Shown: positions 54,445-64,000, numbered from the stretch's first letter. The stretch is DNA of 64,000 nt from Leptospira hartskeerlii (GCF_002811475.1 NZ_NPDL01000003.1:186001-250000); one strand, 5' to 3'. Notes: generated from the sequence alone by a model not told the origin. Program-made: numbers and translations.

Positions 54445-55371
54445 ATGTTTGTTTCAGTATTTTTATGGATATTCTGGCTCGGGTTTCTACTCTACTTTGC
54501 GTATAAACTCTATCGTTCCTTGAGAATTGTTTCCGCTCAGGAATGTATCATTGTAGAAAGGCTCGGAAAATATAGCCGAACCCTTCACGCAGGGTTTCAT
54601 ATTCTAATCCCTTTTATAGATTATGATGCATATTATCATACTCTAAAAGAGCAAGCGATAGACGTTCCTCCTCAAACTTGTATCACAAAAGACAACGTTA
54701 AAGTGGAGATGGATGGAATTCTTTATTTAAGAGTACTCGATCCTCAGAAAGCGAGTTACGGAATAGAAGATTATAGATTCGCAGTTACCCAACTCGTGCA
54801 AACTACCATGAGAGCGATCATTGGAACTATGGATCTGGATACAACTTTCGAAACGAGAGAAGTGATCAATAGTAAGATCCTAGAAGTGTTAGACCAAGCT
54901 GGAGAACCTTGGGGAGTTCGTGTAAATCGTTATGAGATCGTAAACATTGCTCCCCCTAAATCAGTCATCGAAGCAATGGAGAGAGAGAAAAAGGCGCAGA
55001 TCTCCAAGAAAGCACAGATCTCTCTTTCAGAAGGAGATAGAGACTCCAGGATCAACCGCTCTTTAGGTATTAAAGAAGAAGCCATCAATAAATCCGAGGG
55101 TGAAAAACAAAAAAGGATCAATGAGGCAGAAGGCCAAGCAGCGGAAATTGAATCCATTGCAACTGCTACTGCAAAGGGGATCGAGTTACTTGCGGCTTCC
55201 ATCAAAACAAAGGGTGGTAAAGAAGCGGTAAAACTCAGGATCGCTCAGAGATTTATTAAAGAGGTAGAAAAATTAGGACAGGATGGAACAGAACTTGTTC
55301 TTCCACTGAACCTATCTAATTTTAAATCTGTAATGAAGTCAGTCCTTGGAAGCGAGGACAAAAAGGTCTAA
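54445..55371 (+). CDS. SPFH/band 7 protein (stomatin/paraslipin-like), copy 2
   Basis: 308-residue paralogue of the preceding gene with the same layout: anchor (about 3-20), SPFH domain (RLGKYSRTLHAGFHILIPFID; IDVPPQTCITKDNVKVEMDG) and a charged helical region with NEAEGQAAEIESIATATAKG. The PPQTCITKDNV core is identical in both, the rest moderately diverged, consistent with an old tandem duplication. Both could form hetero-oligomers. A hairpin follows. Confidence 0.92.
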   Translation: MFVSVFLWIFWLGFLLYFAYKLYRSLRIVSAQECIIVERLGKYSRTLHAGFHILIPFIDYDAYYHTLKEQAIDVPPQTCITKDNVKVEMDGILYLRVLDPQKASYGIEDYRFAVTQLVQTTMRAIIGTMDLDTTFETREVINSKILEVLDQAGEPWGVRVNRYEIVNIAPPKSVIEAMEREKKAQISKKAQISLSEGDRDSRINRSLGIKEEAINKSEGEKQKRINEAEGQAAEIESIATATAKGIELLAASIKTKGGKEAVKLRIAQRFIKEVEKLGQDGTELVLPLNLSNFKSVMKSVLGSEDKKV

Positions 55372-55380
55372 GATCAAAAT

Positions 55381-55407
55381 CGTATCCGGAGGTTACTTCC
55401 GGATACG
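55381..55407. terminator. hairpin between convergent genes, probable terminator
   Basis: Perfect arms CGTATCCGGA / TCCGGATACG with a 7-base loop, between the second SPFH gene and fliN. No T-run follows on the plus strand and only ATTTTG on the minus strand, so termination is probable but intrinsic strength is doubtful. Confidence 0.6.
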
Positions 55408-55417
55408 AACATTCTAT

Positions 55418-55942
55418 TTAGAGCATTCTTCTTGATGGATCCACTATCTCGGTAATTCGAATTCCGTAATAATCATCCAATAAAACCAGTTTTCCTTTCC
55501 CAACCAGTTTGCCGTTTGCTAAAATATCCAGATCTTCTCCGACAGCGTTGTCCAGTTCTACAACTGCGCCTTCGTTCAGACCTAAGACATCTTTAATGTA
55601 CATATTGGTCCTACCTAATTCCACAGTAAGAGCCACATTAACATCTAGTAATAGATTTAAATTTGCGGTATTGGAAGAAACGGAACTAGAACGAGCACTT
55701 GTTTTTGGAGGAGCAGGAGTAGAAGAAGGCCCCAAAGCCGCAGCAATATCCGCGAAAGAAGGAGCTCCTCCGGATGCCGGAGAGGTAGAAGAGCCTGCTC
55801 CACCACCACCGCCGGAATCTCCTAATAGGGAGTCCAATTCTCCGCTCAGATTAAAATCTGCTGAGCCACCGCCCCCACCTCCCGGACTGGATCCGGTTAG
55901 TAATGCGTCTATATCGTCTTGTGAAAGGGAGCCTTCACCCAT
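55418..55942 (-). CDS. fliN: flagellar motor switch protein FliN with CheY-binding-like N-terminus
   Basis: 174-residue protein. The C-terminal 80 residues are the SpoA domain (LLDVNVALTVELGRTNMYIK; GEDLDILANGKLVGKGKLVLL; GIRITEIV). The N-terminus has LSQDDIDALL, nearly the same as the CheY-P binding peptide in FliM. A Gly/Ser/Pro/Ala-rich low-complexity linker (about 17-95) joins them. Typical FliN is about 130 residues and lacks the peptide, which is rather a FliY feature. Divergent from the AAA ATPase gene. Confidence 0.93.
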   Translation of the reverse strand: MGEGSLSQDDIDALLTGSSPGGGGGGSADFNLSGELDSLLGDSGGGGGAGSSTSPASGGAPSFADIAAALGPSSTPAPPKTSARSSSVSSNTANLNLLLDVNVALTVELGRTNMYIKDVLGLNEGAVVELDNAVGEDLDILANGKLVGKGKLVLLDDYYGIRITEIVDPSRRML

Positions 55943-56023
55943 TAGGACTTGCCTCCAAAGGTTCTTTCTAAATTCTTCGACAGAACCGAAAGATTATACA
56001 AGAGAAATTCTAGGGAAGAAAGA

Positions 56024-57319
56024 ATGAAACCTGAAGATTTGACCACTCCACCCTTACGAAATTCCGGAAATATTCTGGATTTTACACAGGCAAAAAACCT
56101 GCTTTATTCGGAGCTAAAAGGTCTAGGGGTAAAGGATTCCGAACTTCCTGCCTTTGTGCCGGACAAAAAAGATCTCAGGGTAGAATTTCCAATCCCGGGA
56201 GCGGATAAGGCACAGTTATTAGACTGTATCCAAATCGTTCGAAACCATATAGAAAATCTGAGGATCCATACTTTCGAGCCTGGATATGTTTGCCTACAAG
56301 CATTGAATGAAAATCTGTTCGAAACCAAAAACATTTTAGACAATGCAAAGTTCCGCTTTTATGCAGGAAGAAACCAAAGCAAAATAGAGATCACAAAAAA
56401 AGGAGATTTCCATAGAGAGGAAATTTTTTCCGCAATCGACCTATTCAAATATCTCAGACTTTCCAAACAAGAGTCCGTCCAGAATCCGAAAGAACTTCTA
56501 CTTAGACTAGGTATTGATGTATATGATCCAATAGAAGCAAAGAAGAAGGGAGACTGGATGACATTCGAGACCATCGCAGGTTACGAAGATGTCAAAAGAC
56601 AAATTTTAGAATCCATTATACTTCCTCTCAAATCTCCGGAAACCCTAGAGGAACTTTCGAAACTCACCCGTAAATTCCCAGGCAGAACGAAACCAAGGGC
56701 AATTCTTTTAGAAGGAGAACCTGGGGTAGGAAAAACCACCATGGCGAAAGTGATTTCCTGTATGACGGAGATCCCTCTCATCTATGTGCCGGTGGAATCC
56801 ATTTTAAGTAAATATTATGGGGAAAGTGCCCAGAACATGGCTTATGTCTTTGATGTTGCCTCTCTATTCCCTTCTTGTCTTTTGTTTTTGGACGAAATAG
56901 ATTCTTTGGCTGGGTCTAGAGACGACGGCCTATTCGAGGCGACCCGGAACATTCTATCCGTATTATTACGAAAACTGGACGGTTTTGAGGGAGGACAAAA
57001 ATCGATCACACTGGGCGCTACGAACAGAAAGCAGGACCTGGACAAGGCTTTGGTTTCCAGATTTGACAGATCAGTATTCTTCCCCCTTCCTAACGAAAAA
57101 GAAAGGGCAGCGATATTAGGTAATTATGCTAAACATTTACAGGATTCCGAGCGTTTAACAATTTCACAACGATTGGGATCTCATTCAGGCCGGGATTTAA
57201 GGGATTTCTGCGACTTTGTGGAAAGAAGATGGGCGGCTAATCTGATCGAAAAAGGATTGAAACCGACTCCTCCACCCTATGAACTGTATTTGGAAACGAG
57301 TTCAAAATCAGGAAAATAA
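56024..57319 (+). CDS. AAA ATPase, function unknown
   Basis: About 431-residue protein with an unrecognised N-terminal domain (1-165) and one AAA module: TFETIAGYEDVKRQILESIILPLK, Walker A EGEPGVGKTT, Walker B CLLFLDEIDS, sensor and arginine-finger region TLGATNRKQDLDKALVSRFDRSVFFPLP. It resembles classical AAA remodelers such as katanin/FtsH/Cdc48 modules but lacks a protease domain. A longer in-frame start exists at 55949; ATG 56024 is preferred because AGGGAAG precedes it. Upstream of fcpB. Confidence 0.85.
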   Translation: MKPEDLTTPPLRNSGNILDFTQAKNLLYSELKGLGVKDSELPAFVPDKKDLRVEFPIPGADKAQLLDCIQIVRNHIENLRIHTFEPGYVCLQALNENLFETKNILDNAKFRFYAGRNQSKIEITKKGDFHREEIFSAIDLFKYLRLSKQESVQNPKELLLRLGIDVYDPIEAKKKGDWMTFETIAGYEDVKRQILESIILPLKSPETLEELSKLTRKFPGRTKPRAILLEGEPGVGKTTMAKVISCMTEIPLIYVPVESILSKYYGESAQNMAYVFDVASLFPSCLLFLDEIDSLAGSRDDGLFEATRNILSVLLRKLDGFEGGQKSITLGATNRKQDLDKALVSRFDRSVFFPLPNEKERAAILGNYAKHLQDSERLTISQRLGSHSGRDLRDFCDFVERRWAANLIEKGLKPTPPPYELYLETSSKSGK

Positions 57320-57352
57320 ACGTTTTCGGTGCGAAAATGTAAGTCTTCGATT

Positions 57353-57378
57353 TAATCGGGAGTCTATTTTACCGATAC
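57353..57378 (+). promoter_or_regulatory. sigma-28 (FliA)-like promoter
   Basis: TAAT, 14 bases, then ACCGATAC, compared with the consensus TAAA-N15-GCCGATAA. It is 67 bases upstream of the fcpB-like gene, the right place for a late flagellar gene promoter. Spacing is one base short when aligned on TAAT. Confidence 0.5.
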
Positions 57379-57444
57379 TAGAGACAGGGTATTCTCGACT
57401 TTCGGGAAACTCAAACGCAGAAGAGACCAAGGAAATAGGGTACA

Positions 57445-58269
57445 ATGAAACGCAAAATCGCATTTTGCCTGGCAATTTTTTCAATCGCAGGCATACTCAA
57501 CGCTCAAGACAACCAAGCCCAAAAGAAGGAAGACGGTCAAACCGGTGCGGCTATCCTTGATACGGAAAAAGGTCTGGATCAAAGAGTTACCGCTCTAAAT
57601 GAAAGACTAAAACGTCATACAGTACTCATGAAAATGAAAGTACGTGTTCTTCCATTCCGTACGGTTTTGTACAAAGGAAAAGCAAACAACGACGAATGTG
57701 TGGTTTCGAATAGTAACGCACAAGAAGATGCAGCAAACAACTGTATCCGAGTAGAAGTTTACGATTTCATTAAGGACGAAGAAAGAGGCCAAGGCAAGAT
57801 CGTTCAAGGTGGACTTTCCAAATATATGGAAATCTACTTCGAAGGACCGAACTCCAACGATCCGGATCCTAGAATGGAACCTCCTCGTAAAATCAGCAAA
57901 ATTATCAGTAGAGTTTATAAGAATAACTTCCTAATCGAAGATAAATCGGTTTCCGAGATCATCGACAGGGCTCCGAACGACCAACCAGGACATAACGATA
58001 AGATCGAACTCTTCTATCAAAAGAACGGTTATCCGGAAGGTGGTCGTCCAGAAACTCCTAGCGAAAAAGGTGTTGGTAAATACGTTCTTGCTAACGTAGA
58101 AAATACTAAGACCCACCCTATCCGTAACTCTTTCAAAAAGACTTTCTACATTAAACATTTGGATACGTTCGACAGATTATTTACCAAAATTTTCGATTAC
58201 AACGACCAGTTGGGTAATGAGAACTACAAAGAGAACGTAAACACGCTCAAGGAATCCCTGAAATACTAA
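57445..58269 (+). CDS. fcpB: flagellar-coiling/sheath protein, FcpB-like
   Basis: 274-residue exported protein with a signal peptide (1-20, cut after LNA). The mature N-terminus is helical and polar with GLDQRVTALNERLKRHTVLMKMKVRV; later parts are mixed and rich in Asn/Lys. Size, signal and nearby flagellar switch genes match FcpB, a sheath protein of the Leptospira endoflagellum that supports filament coiling; I recall fcpB lying near fliM/fliN in L. interrogans but could not check. It could instead be the related FcpA-class protein. A sigma-28-like site upstream supports a flagellar role. AAGGAAATAGGG precedes the ATG. Confidence 0.65.
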   Translation: MKRKIAFCLAIFSIAGILNAQDNQAQKKEDGQTGAAILDTEKGLDQRVTALNERLKRHTVLMKMKVRVLPFRTVLYKGKANNDECVVSNSNAQEDAANNCIRVEVYDFIKDEERGQGKIVQGGLSKYMEIYFEGPNSNDPDPRMEPPRKISKIISRVYKNNFLIEDKSVSEIIDRAPNDQPGHNDKIELFYQKNGYPEGGRPETPSEKGVGKYVLANVENTKTHPIRNSFKKTFYIKHLDTFDRLFTKIFDYNDQLGNENYKENVNTLKESLKY

Positions 58270-58274
58270 GCTAA

Positions 58275-58778
58275 GTGCGGTATATTCTTCCTTGTTCTTC
58301 CTGCGGCACCGAACTCAGAATTCCCATTGATTTGGGAAGACTGACTGTTCGGTGTCCTAGATGTTATCATTCTTTCGTTTTTGATCCGGAAGACCCCGCC
58401 AGTTTTAGAGGCGGAAGGTACGATCTCCCAGGAGGAGATTCCGGAGCGCAGAGTCCCCGTTCAGTACGGGGATTTTTTCGTTTTTTAGAAAATAAATTCG
58501 AATCTATCAAATCTAGATTTAGCCGGAACAGATCTTACGGTTGGCAAAATCCGGATGAACGCCAAAATTATAATGACCCCAATCGCACTGGATTCGGCCC
58601 TCTACTCGCAAAATATATTCTATTCATTCTGATCCTGATCGGGATCGCAAGAGCATGCTTCTTTTCTACCCAGAGCTGGAACGATTCCGTTCCGAATTGG
58701 AACACTCCGGAGCCTCAGGAACCTTCTGTTCCAACTCCAGGGGAAGAAGACGATAAAGCTCCACAAGTAGAAATTTAA
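58275..58778 (+). CDS. zinc-ribbon membrane protein, unknown function
   Basis: 167-residue protein. Residues 1-35 are a zinc ribbon (PCSSCGTELRIP then VRCPRCYHSFVF, four cysteines), then a Gly/Arg/Ser/Asn-rich linker and one transmembrane helix near 115-133, ending in an acidic tail. The start is GTG, 5 bases after the fcpB-like stop, with only a weak upstream signal; no ATG start gives the ribbon. It may be co-transcribed with the preceding gene. Confidence 0.7.
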   Translation: MRYILPCSSCGTELRIPIDLGRLTVRCPRCYHSFVFDPEDPASFRGGRYDLPGGDSGAQSPRSVRGFFRFLENKFESIKSRFSRNRSYGWQNPDERQNYNDPNRTGFGPLLAKYILFILILIGIARACFFSTQSWNDSVPNWNTPEPQEPSVPTPGEEDDKAPQVEI

Positions 58779-58784
58779 ACTTTC

Positions 58785-59540
58785 ATGAACTATCTAATAT
58801 TGGATCCCTCTCAGAAAACAAATTCTGGAGAATTCAAGATTTCTAATAAGGATCGGATCACACATATTCTAAAAGTTTTACAAAAGAAAGAAAGCGATAA
58901 GATCAAAGCAGGTCTCATAAATGAGAGTTTGGGGATCTTTAAAATTCTCAAAATTTCCCCGGAAGAAATTTCAGGATCTTATACTTCTATCATCCGACCT
59001 AAAAGAAGAAGTCCTGTTATCAATCTAATTGTTTCCGTCCAAAGACCTCCCACGATCGAAAAGATCTTAGAACTTGTAGGTGTCTGGGGAACCTATTCTA
59101 TAGAATTCAGACTCTCTACACTTTCAAGAACGGAATATCTCACCTCCCCTGTTTGGAAAGAAGAGAATATGAAAGAAAAACTGATCTTAGGAATGGAACA
59201 AGGTGGGAATGTTTTTCTTCCTAGGGTAGAGCTTGGATTTGTTCCTCCAGGCAAAAAAACAAGTTTTGAAAAGAAACAGTCCGTTTCGGAAATAGTAGAT
59301 CCTTCTTCCCGTAAGTTTTTCTATTTAGACAAAAAGGGAAAGTCCATCCAGGAGATCCTCCCCTTAGGTGAAAAAGAATATTCTATTTTGGTGGGACCGG
59401 AGCCTGGTTGGACAAAAGCCGAACTAGAAACATTCAGAAAATCAAATATTCCTGGAATCAGGCTTTCTTCTTCTGTTTTGAGATCTGAGCAGGCAGTGTC
59501 CTTCTTCCTTTCCCAATGGGAAAATTCTATCCCTCATTAG
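58785..59540 (+). CDS. rsmE: 16S rRNA m3U1498 methyltransferase, RsmE family
   Basis: 251-residue SPOUT methyltransferase. The N-terminal PUA-like part has ITHILKVLQKKESDKI; the central LIVSVQRPPTIEKILELVGVWG matches the RsmE start of the SPOUT domain, and the knot loop is VGPEPGWTKAELETF ... GIRLSSSVLRSEQAV (compare GPEGGF and LG-RILR-ETA). The GPEGGF loop reads GPEPGW, a mild departure. It ends one base from the convergent beta-barrel gene. Confidence 0.85.
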   Translation: MNYLILDPSQKTNSGEFKISNKDRITHILKVLQKKESDKIKAGLINESLGIFKILKISPEEISGSYTSIIRPKRRSPVINLIVSVQRPPTIEKILELVGVWGTYSIEFRLSTLSRTEYLTSPVWKEENMKEKLILGMEQGGNVFLPRVELGFVPPGKKTSFEKKQSVSEIVDPSSRKFFYLDKKGKSIQEILPLGEKEYSILVGPEPGWTKAELETFRKSNIPGIRLSSSVLRSEQAVSFFLSQWENSIPH

Positions 59541-59541
59541 A

Positions 59542-61218
59542 TTAGAAGGACAAAGAGTTAGAGAATAATACCTTTTGCTCGTCCTGTGCTACGAAACTAT
59601 TAGTAGTGCTATCATAGACCCATCTGCGGATATCCTGCACTCTGATTGCGATAAATCCAAGATTCAGGGCAGCTTCTAACGCTCCGACTGAATTATCATC
59701 TACCTTAAATGCATCTTTATTCTGATCGAAGTTCTTACGTGTATAATATCCGGAGATCATGAATAAGGAACCGATCGGGAAATATAAACCTACGAATATC
59801 CTGGAATTATTAGGTCCGGAATAATTCTCATAGTTCGCTTCTAAAGATACTCTATAAAAATTAAATACTACGGAAGTGAAATATCCTTTCAGCCTTGCAG
59901 CATCCGGATCCATGAGTTTAGCAGCTTCGAGCTTTGTCATTGGAAGTTGGGAGTTTATGTTGGACTGATATCTCTCTATCTCGTAAAAGCTGTCGAAATA
60001 CATAGGAATATAGTTCGCATCCATATTTCTATATTCAGGTTTGATCTTAGCGTATATGTCTTTCCCACCGAAGCGGAACATTGCGCCAGTATGAGTTCCT
60101 TTGGAGTTCAATATTTTGATGGTGTTTACATCGTAGTAAGGAGTGATTTCAATATATTTTGTGCTGATGAGTTTGTATTCAGCATCCATACCTTGGATGA
60201 CTAATTTTTCCGACTGCTCTACGAGCGGATTATTATTAGAATCCAAACGTAAACGACCGGTGGTATCAAACGAAAGTTGTGTAGGAGCCTTTGTATCGAA
60301 TGCGGTAGTATAACCGATAGAGAATCTATTTGCGAAATTATCCTGATTGAAGAACTCTTTTAACTTTTCCTTACGAGATTCTGGTTTTTTCTCGATCGGG
60401 ATCATTTCTTCTCTCATCTGGTGAGTCTTTTGATCTTCTACCAAAGCCCTGTATTTCTCTCTGTCTTCCGGGTCTACTCCTGCTTCTTCGTAGACTTTTT
60501 TTCTACCGGCTTCGTCCGCTACGTTTCCTTGTCCAAGTTGTAACATCCCGAAGAGTTGAGATCTTCCCGTAAATAGATCGAATAATTTGAATGCGATCGC
60601 AAACGGACGTACATATCCTCTGGCTGCACCTATCTCGTGAGTATAGACAGAGTTTGTGAATACCTGCACTCCTCCATAATCGTTATTAAAATCAGCCATC
60701 AGACCCACATTATAAATGTCTATCCTCTGGTTGTTCACATAACGGTTTACGATGGTTCCGTGTCCTATATATCCATCGAAGAGTTTCCCCGCATAAAAGG
60801 AGAAGGTTGTCTCCCCCGGTTTATAAAGACCATAAGTCCCATACCAGATATTATTAATAAGCCTAAGATAATCACTCTTTTGGTCGTAGTCGATTTTACG
60901 AATGCTTCCCACTTTTAAGGTTGGATCTTTCGGATCTTGGTCGTATGCGAGAAAGTTCATCGGAGCTGTGAGCGATAGTCCGAATTCTCCACCGAAATTC
61001 AAATTTAAGGTAGGAGCAAGATATAGATAATAATCGTTATTAAACTTGTTCACCCCTGCATCGAATGTGAATGGATCAGGAGGTTGCATGTATTGTCTGC
61101 CAGGAGGCATCCAGAGTTGCGCTTCAAGTTCTTCCCCAGGCAATAGATAAAGGGTTAAAAGGATAATTCCCGGAAGTATTAGAGATCTTCTTAATAAATT
61201 CAAAAAGTTTAATTTCAT
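59542..61218 (-). CDS. predicted outer-membrane beta-barrel protein
   Basis: About 558-residue protein with a signal peptide (LLRRSLILPGIILLTLYLL, cut near LEAQ) and a mature part full of alternating aromatic/polar strands, such as YYLYLAPTLNLNFGGEFGLSLTAP and VVFNFYRVSLEANYENYSG, ending in Phe (SNSLSF), all typical of outer-membrane barrels. A charged helical insert lies near residues 240-300. Family unknown. An in-frame start at 61275 exists, but ATG 61218 places the signal properly. Confidence 0.75.
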   Translation of the reverse strand: MKLNFLNLLRRSLILPGIILLTLYLLPGEELEAQLWMPPGRQYMQPPDPFTFDAGVNKFNNDYYLYLAPTLNLNFGGEFGLSLTAPMNFLAYDQDPKDPTLKVGSIRKIDYDQKSDYLRLINNIWYGTYGLYKPGETTFSFYAGKLFDGYIGHGTIVNRYVNNQRIDIYNVGLMADFNNDYGGVQVFTNSVYTHEIGAARGYVRPFAIAFKLFDLFTGRSQLFGMLQLGQGNVADEAGRKKVYEEAGVDPEDREKYRALVEDQKTHQMREEMIPIEKKPESRKEKLKEFFNQDNFANRFSIGYTTAFDTKAPTQLSFDTTGRLRLDSNNNPLVEQSEKLVIQGMDAEYKLISTKYIEITPYYDVNTIKILNSKGTHTGAMFRFGGKDIYAKIKPEYRNMDANYIPMYFDSFYEIERYQSNINSQLPMTKLEAAKLMDPDAARLKGYFTSVVFNFYRVSLEANYENYSGPNNSRIFVGLYFPIGSLFMISGYYTRKNFDQNKDAFKVDDNSVGALEAALNLGFIAIRVQDIRRWVYDSTTNSFVAQDEQKVLFSNSLSF

Positions 61219-61373
61219 ATTTGAGCCGGAATTCACCGGGAAAGCGTATTTCAATTCATCCAAAAATAGTACCACTAGTATCGTATCAACTACATGGAAT
61301 CTAAATGACTTACCGATTCTATCAGAACCTTGCGATGAAAAACCAATAAAACAGGAACATTTCTCGTATTTTA

Positions 61374-61385
61374 GAAAATATTTTC
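61374..61385. promoter_or_regulatory. 12-base palindrome upstream of metY
   Basis: GAAAATATTTTC, within the 277-base region 61276-61552 between the beta-barrel gene and metY. A/T-rich palindromes arise easily by chance; listed as a possible site only. Confidence 0.15.
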
Positions 61386-61510
61386 CAAAATCTATCGGTT
61401 TTCATTTCTTAAGGGATGGATCTTTAAAAGAATTTTCATTTTTATTCTGAAATCACATTCGTTCACTATAGCGATTATATTATCTTATTTATTAAATTTT
61501 AGATGGACAT

Positions 61511-61529
61511 TGTAGAATAAATTTCTACA
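61511..61529. promoter_or_regulatory. inverted repeat directly upstream of metY
   Basis: TGTAGAA-N5-TTCTACA, perfect 7-base arms, ending 11 bases before the AAGGAG ribosome-binding site of metY. Either a repressor operator or a leader hairpin. I saw no SAM or other known methionine riboswitch in 61276-61552. Confidence 0.4.
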
Positions 61530-61537
61530 CTTAGTAA

Positions 61538-62857
<1,320 letters not shown>

Positions 62858-62892
62858 CTTCCGACTCCGTTCAAAAAATCGTCTAATAATCG

Positions 62893-62952
62893 GCCACTTT
62901 CTCTTTTTAGTTTCCTAAGCTTGCTTAGGATCATCTGAAAAAGGAAAGTGGC
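62893..62952 (+). promoter_or_regulatory. long stem-loop between metY and metX
   Basis: An outer stem of about 16 pairs (GCCACTTTC...TTTTT with AAAAAG...GAAAGTGGC, one bulge) encloses a perfect inner hairpin CCTAAG-CTTG-CTTAGG (62914-62929). It occupies most of the 117-base spacer and ends 22 bases before the metX ATG. It lacks a T-run after it, so it is more likely an RNA processing or control element than a simple terminator. Confidence 0.55.
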
Positions 62953-62974
62953 TTAGTTATTTGGAACTTAAATC

Positions 62975-64000
62975 ATGGGATCGAATCAATCCGTCGGCAT
63001 AGTAGAACCAAAAACCGCAGTGCTGGGAGATCTACGCCTGGACAACGGTTCTGTTCTTTCCCCTACCGTAGTTGCTTATGAAACCTACGGAACACTTTCT
63101 CCCAACAAAGACAATGCAATACTAGTCTGCCATGCACTTTCAGGAGACGCTCATGCGGCAGGATTTCATTCTGAAGGAGAAAAACGTCCAGGTTGGTGGG
63201 ACGAGTATATCGGTCCAGGTAAGGCCTTTGATACAAATCAATTTTTTATAATATCTTCTAATGTGATCGGCGGATGTAAGGGTTCTTCAGGACCCATGAG
63301 TATCAATCCTGTCAGTGGAAAACCATATGGTTCCAGCTTTCCTTTCGTTTCCATTAAGGATATGGTGGCTGCTCAAAAGCTTTTGGTAGAATCTTTCGGG
63401 ATCCAAAGATTGCTCTGCGTAGCCGGCGGCTCCATGGGTGGAATGCAGGCTTTACAATGGAGCATTTCTTATCCGGATTCTTTAGAGAATTGTATTATTT
63501 TAGCTTCTTCTGCAGAACATTCCGCAATGCAAATCGCCTTTAATGAAGTGGGAAGACAGGCAATTCTTTCCGATCCGAATTGGAATAACGGATTGTATGA
63601 AGACAGTGCAACTCCTCGTAAAGGACTTGCTTTGGCAAGAATGATGGGCCATATCACTTATCTTTCCGACCATAAGATGAGAGAAAAATTCGGCAGGAAA
63701 CCTCCTATAGGAAACCTATTAAATTCCGATTTTGCAGTAGGAAGTTATTTAATATACCAAGGAGAAAGTTTCGTAGATCGTTTCGATGCAAACTCTTATA
63801 TCTATGTGACAAAAGCCCTGGATCATTTCAGTCTGGGCAAAGGCCAGGAACTTACTAAGGCGCTTAGTCCAGCTCATTGTAGATTTTTAGTTGTCTCTTA
63901 TAGTTCCGATTGGCTCTACCCTCCTTCTCAATCTAGAGAGATCGTAAAAAGTTTAGAAGCCTCCGATAAAAGAGTCTTTTACGTGGAGCTTACTACGAAC
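62975..64000 (+). CDS. metX: homoserine O-acetyltransferase, 5' part (runs off window)
   Basis: 342 codons are present with no stop, so the 3' end lies beyond base 64000; MetX is usually about 370-380 residues. Alpha/beta-hydrolase fold: [52 protein letters not shown], the nucleophile serine in [14 protein letters not shown] and [18 protein letters not shown]. It acetylates homoserine using acetyl-CoA, giving the substrate of MetY. SDWLYPP near the end carries the catalytic aspartate; the catalytic histidine is outside the window. Confidence 0.95.
   Translation, partial: MGSNQSVGIVEPKTAVLGDLRLDNGSVLSPTVVAYETYGTLSPNKDNAILVCHALSGDAHAAGFHSEGEKRPGWWDEYIGPGKAFDTNQFFIISSNVIGGCKGSSGPMSINPVSGKPYGSSFPFVSIKDMVAAQKLLVESFGIQRLLCVAGGSMGGMQALQWSISYPDSLENCIILASSAEHSAMQIAFNEVGRQAILSDPNWNNGLYEDSATPRKGLALARMMGHITYLSDHKMREKFGRKPPIGNLLNSDFAVGSYLIYQGESFVDRFDANSYIYVTKALDHFSLGKGQELTKALSPAHCRFLVVSYSSDWLYPPSQSREIVKSLEASDKRVFYVELTTN

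Noticed and set aside
55509..56027. 172-codon open frame antisense to fliN
   Set aside because: Pro/Ala-rich shadow of the Gly/Ser linker in FliN; no independent support.

Overview
The window reads as a chromosomal segment of a Leptospira species (spirochete). Support comes from a flagellar-sheath protein of the FcpB type next to fliM/fliN, a metY-metX pair like that of leptospires, a SemiSWEET like the L. biflexa protein, lipoproteins with loose spirochetal lipoboxes, and many hypothetical proteins of leptospiral character. Base composition looks by eye moderately low in GC, around 40%, which would be high for L. interrogans; the species was not determined. There are no insertion sequences, phage genes or CRISPR arrays. 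It is dense, mostly housekeeping DNA with short overlaps inside operons. No gene-free stretch exceeds 300 bases.

Layout. 1-7.4 kb: a sodium/solute symporter, then a minus-strand operon (XPB-like helicase, class I aminotransferase, SH3-like exported protein, alpha/beta hydrolase) and an aldose-epimerase-like protein. 7.4-16.2 kb: SppA peptidase, MBOAT acyltransferase, a lipoprotein overlapping a PP2C/SpoIIE phosphatase, two uncharacterised genes (one with a possible FliG-like segment), GlpK, a metallo-beta-lactamase-fold protein and a STAS anti-sigma antagonist. 16.2-30.9 kb: a thiol-centred region. The plus strand carries a GloB-like hydrolase, a mycothione-reductase-like flavoenzyme, an ABC-2 transporter, two BolA proteins, a CGFS glutaredoxin and a CPYC glutaredoxin. 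Converging on these is a tight minus-strand operon: ECF sigma factor, FemAB/GNAT-like protein, ClpS, ClpA, gamma-glutamyltransferase lipoprotein, GshA and a separate GshF-type ATP-grasp ligase. The sigma gene is divergent from a six-helix NrsF-type anti-sigma protein with the family's cysteine pair.

30.9-42.6 kb: UPF1/IGHMBP2-like helicase, an aberrant cysteine-synthase-like protein, LeuD, LeuC, a VWA-like/FHA membrane protein, an orphan ABC ATPase, GmhA, a hypothetical protein, a family 2 glycosyltransferase and an O-antigen-ligase-like protein; the last genes suggest LPS assembly. 42.6-47.3 kb: tRNA-Leu(TAA), tRNA-Cys(GCA), a DUF4505-like protein, an extended eukaryote-like GMP synthase, QueF, SemiSWEET, a FecR-domain lipoprotein and a 4Fe-4S ferredoxin. 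47.4-61.3 kb: FliM, two hypotheticals, a cyclophilin lipoprotein, ArgH, a haem-binding protein, NfeD with two SPFH proteins, FliN, an AAA ATPase, FcpB behind a sigma-28-like promoter, a zinc-ribbon protein, RsmE and a beta-barrel candidate. 61.5-64 kb: metY and the 5' part of metX, which runs off the window.

The most system-like element is the glutathione/thiol region: synthesis (GshA plus GshF-type ligase), turnover (Ggt), use (glutaredoxins, BolA, GloB) and proteolysis (ClpSA) lie together, and synthesis, turnover and ClpSA are apparently co-transcribed with an ECF sigma factor paired with a cysteine-bearing anti-sigma protein. A thiol- or metal-stress regulon is my inference, not something the sequence proves.
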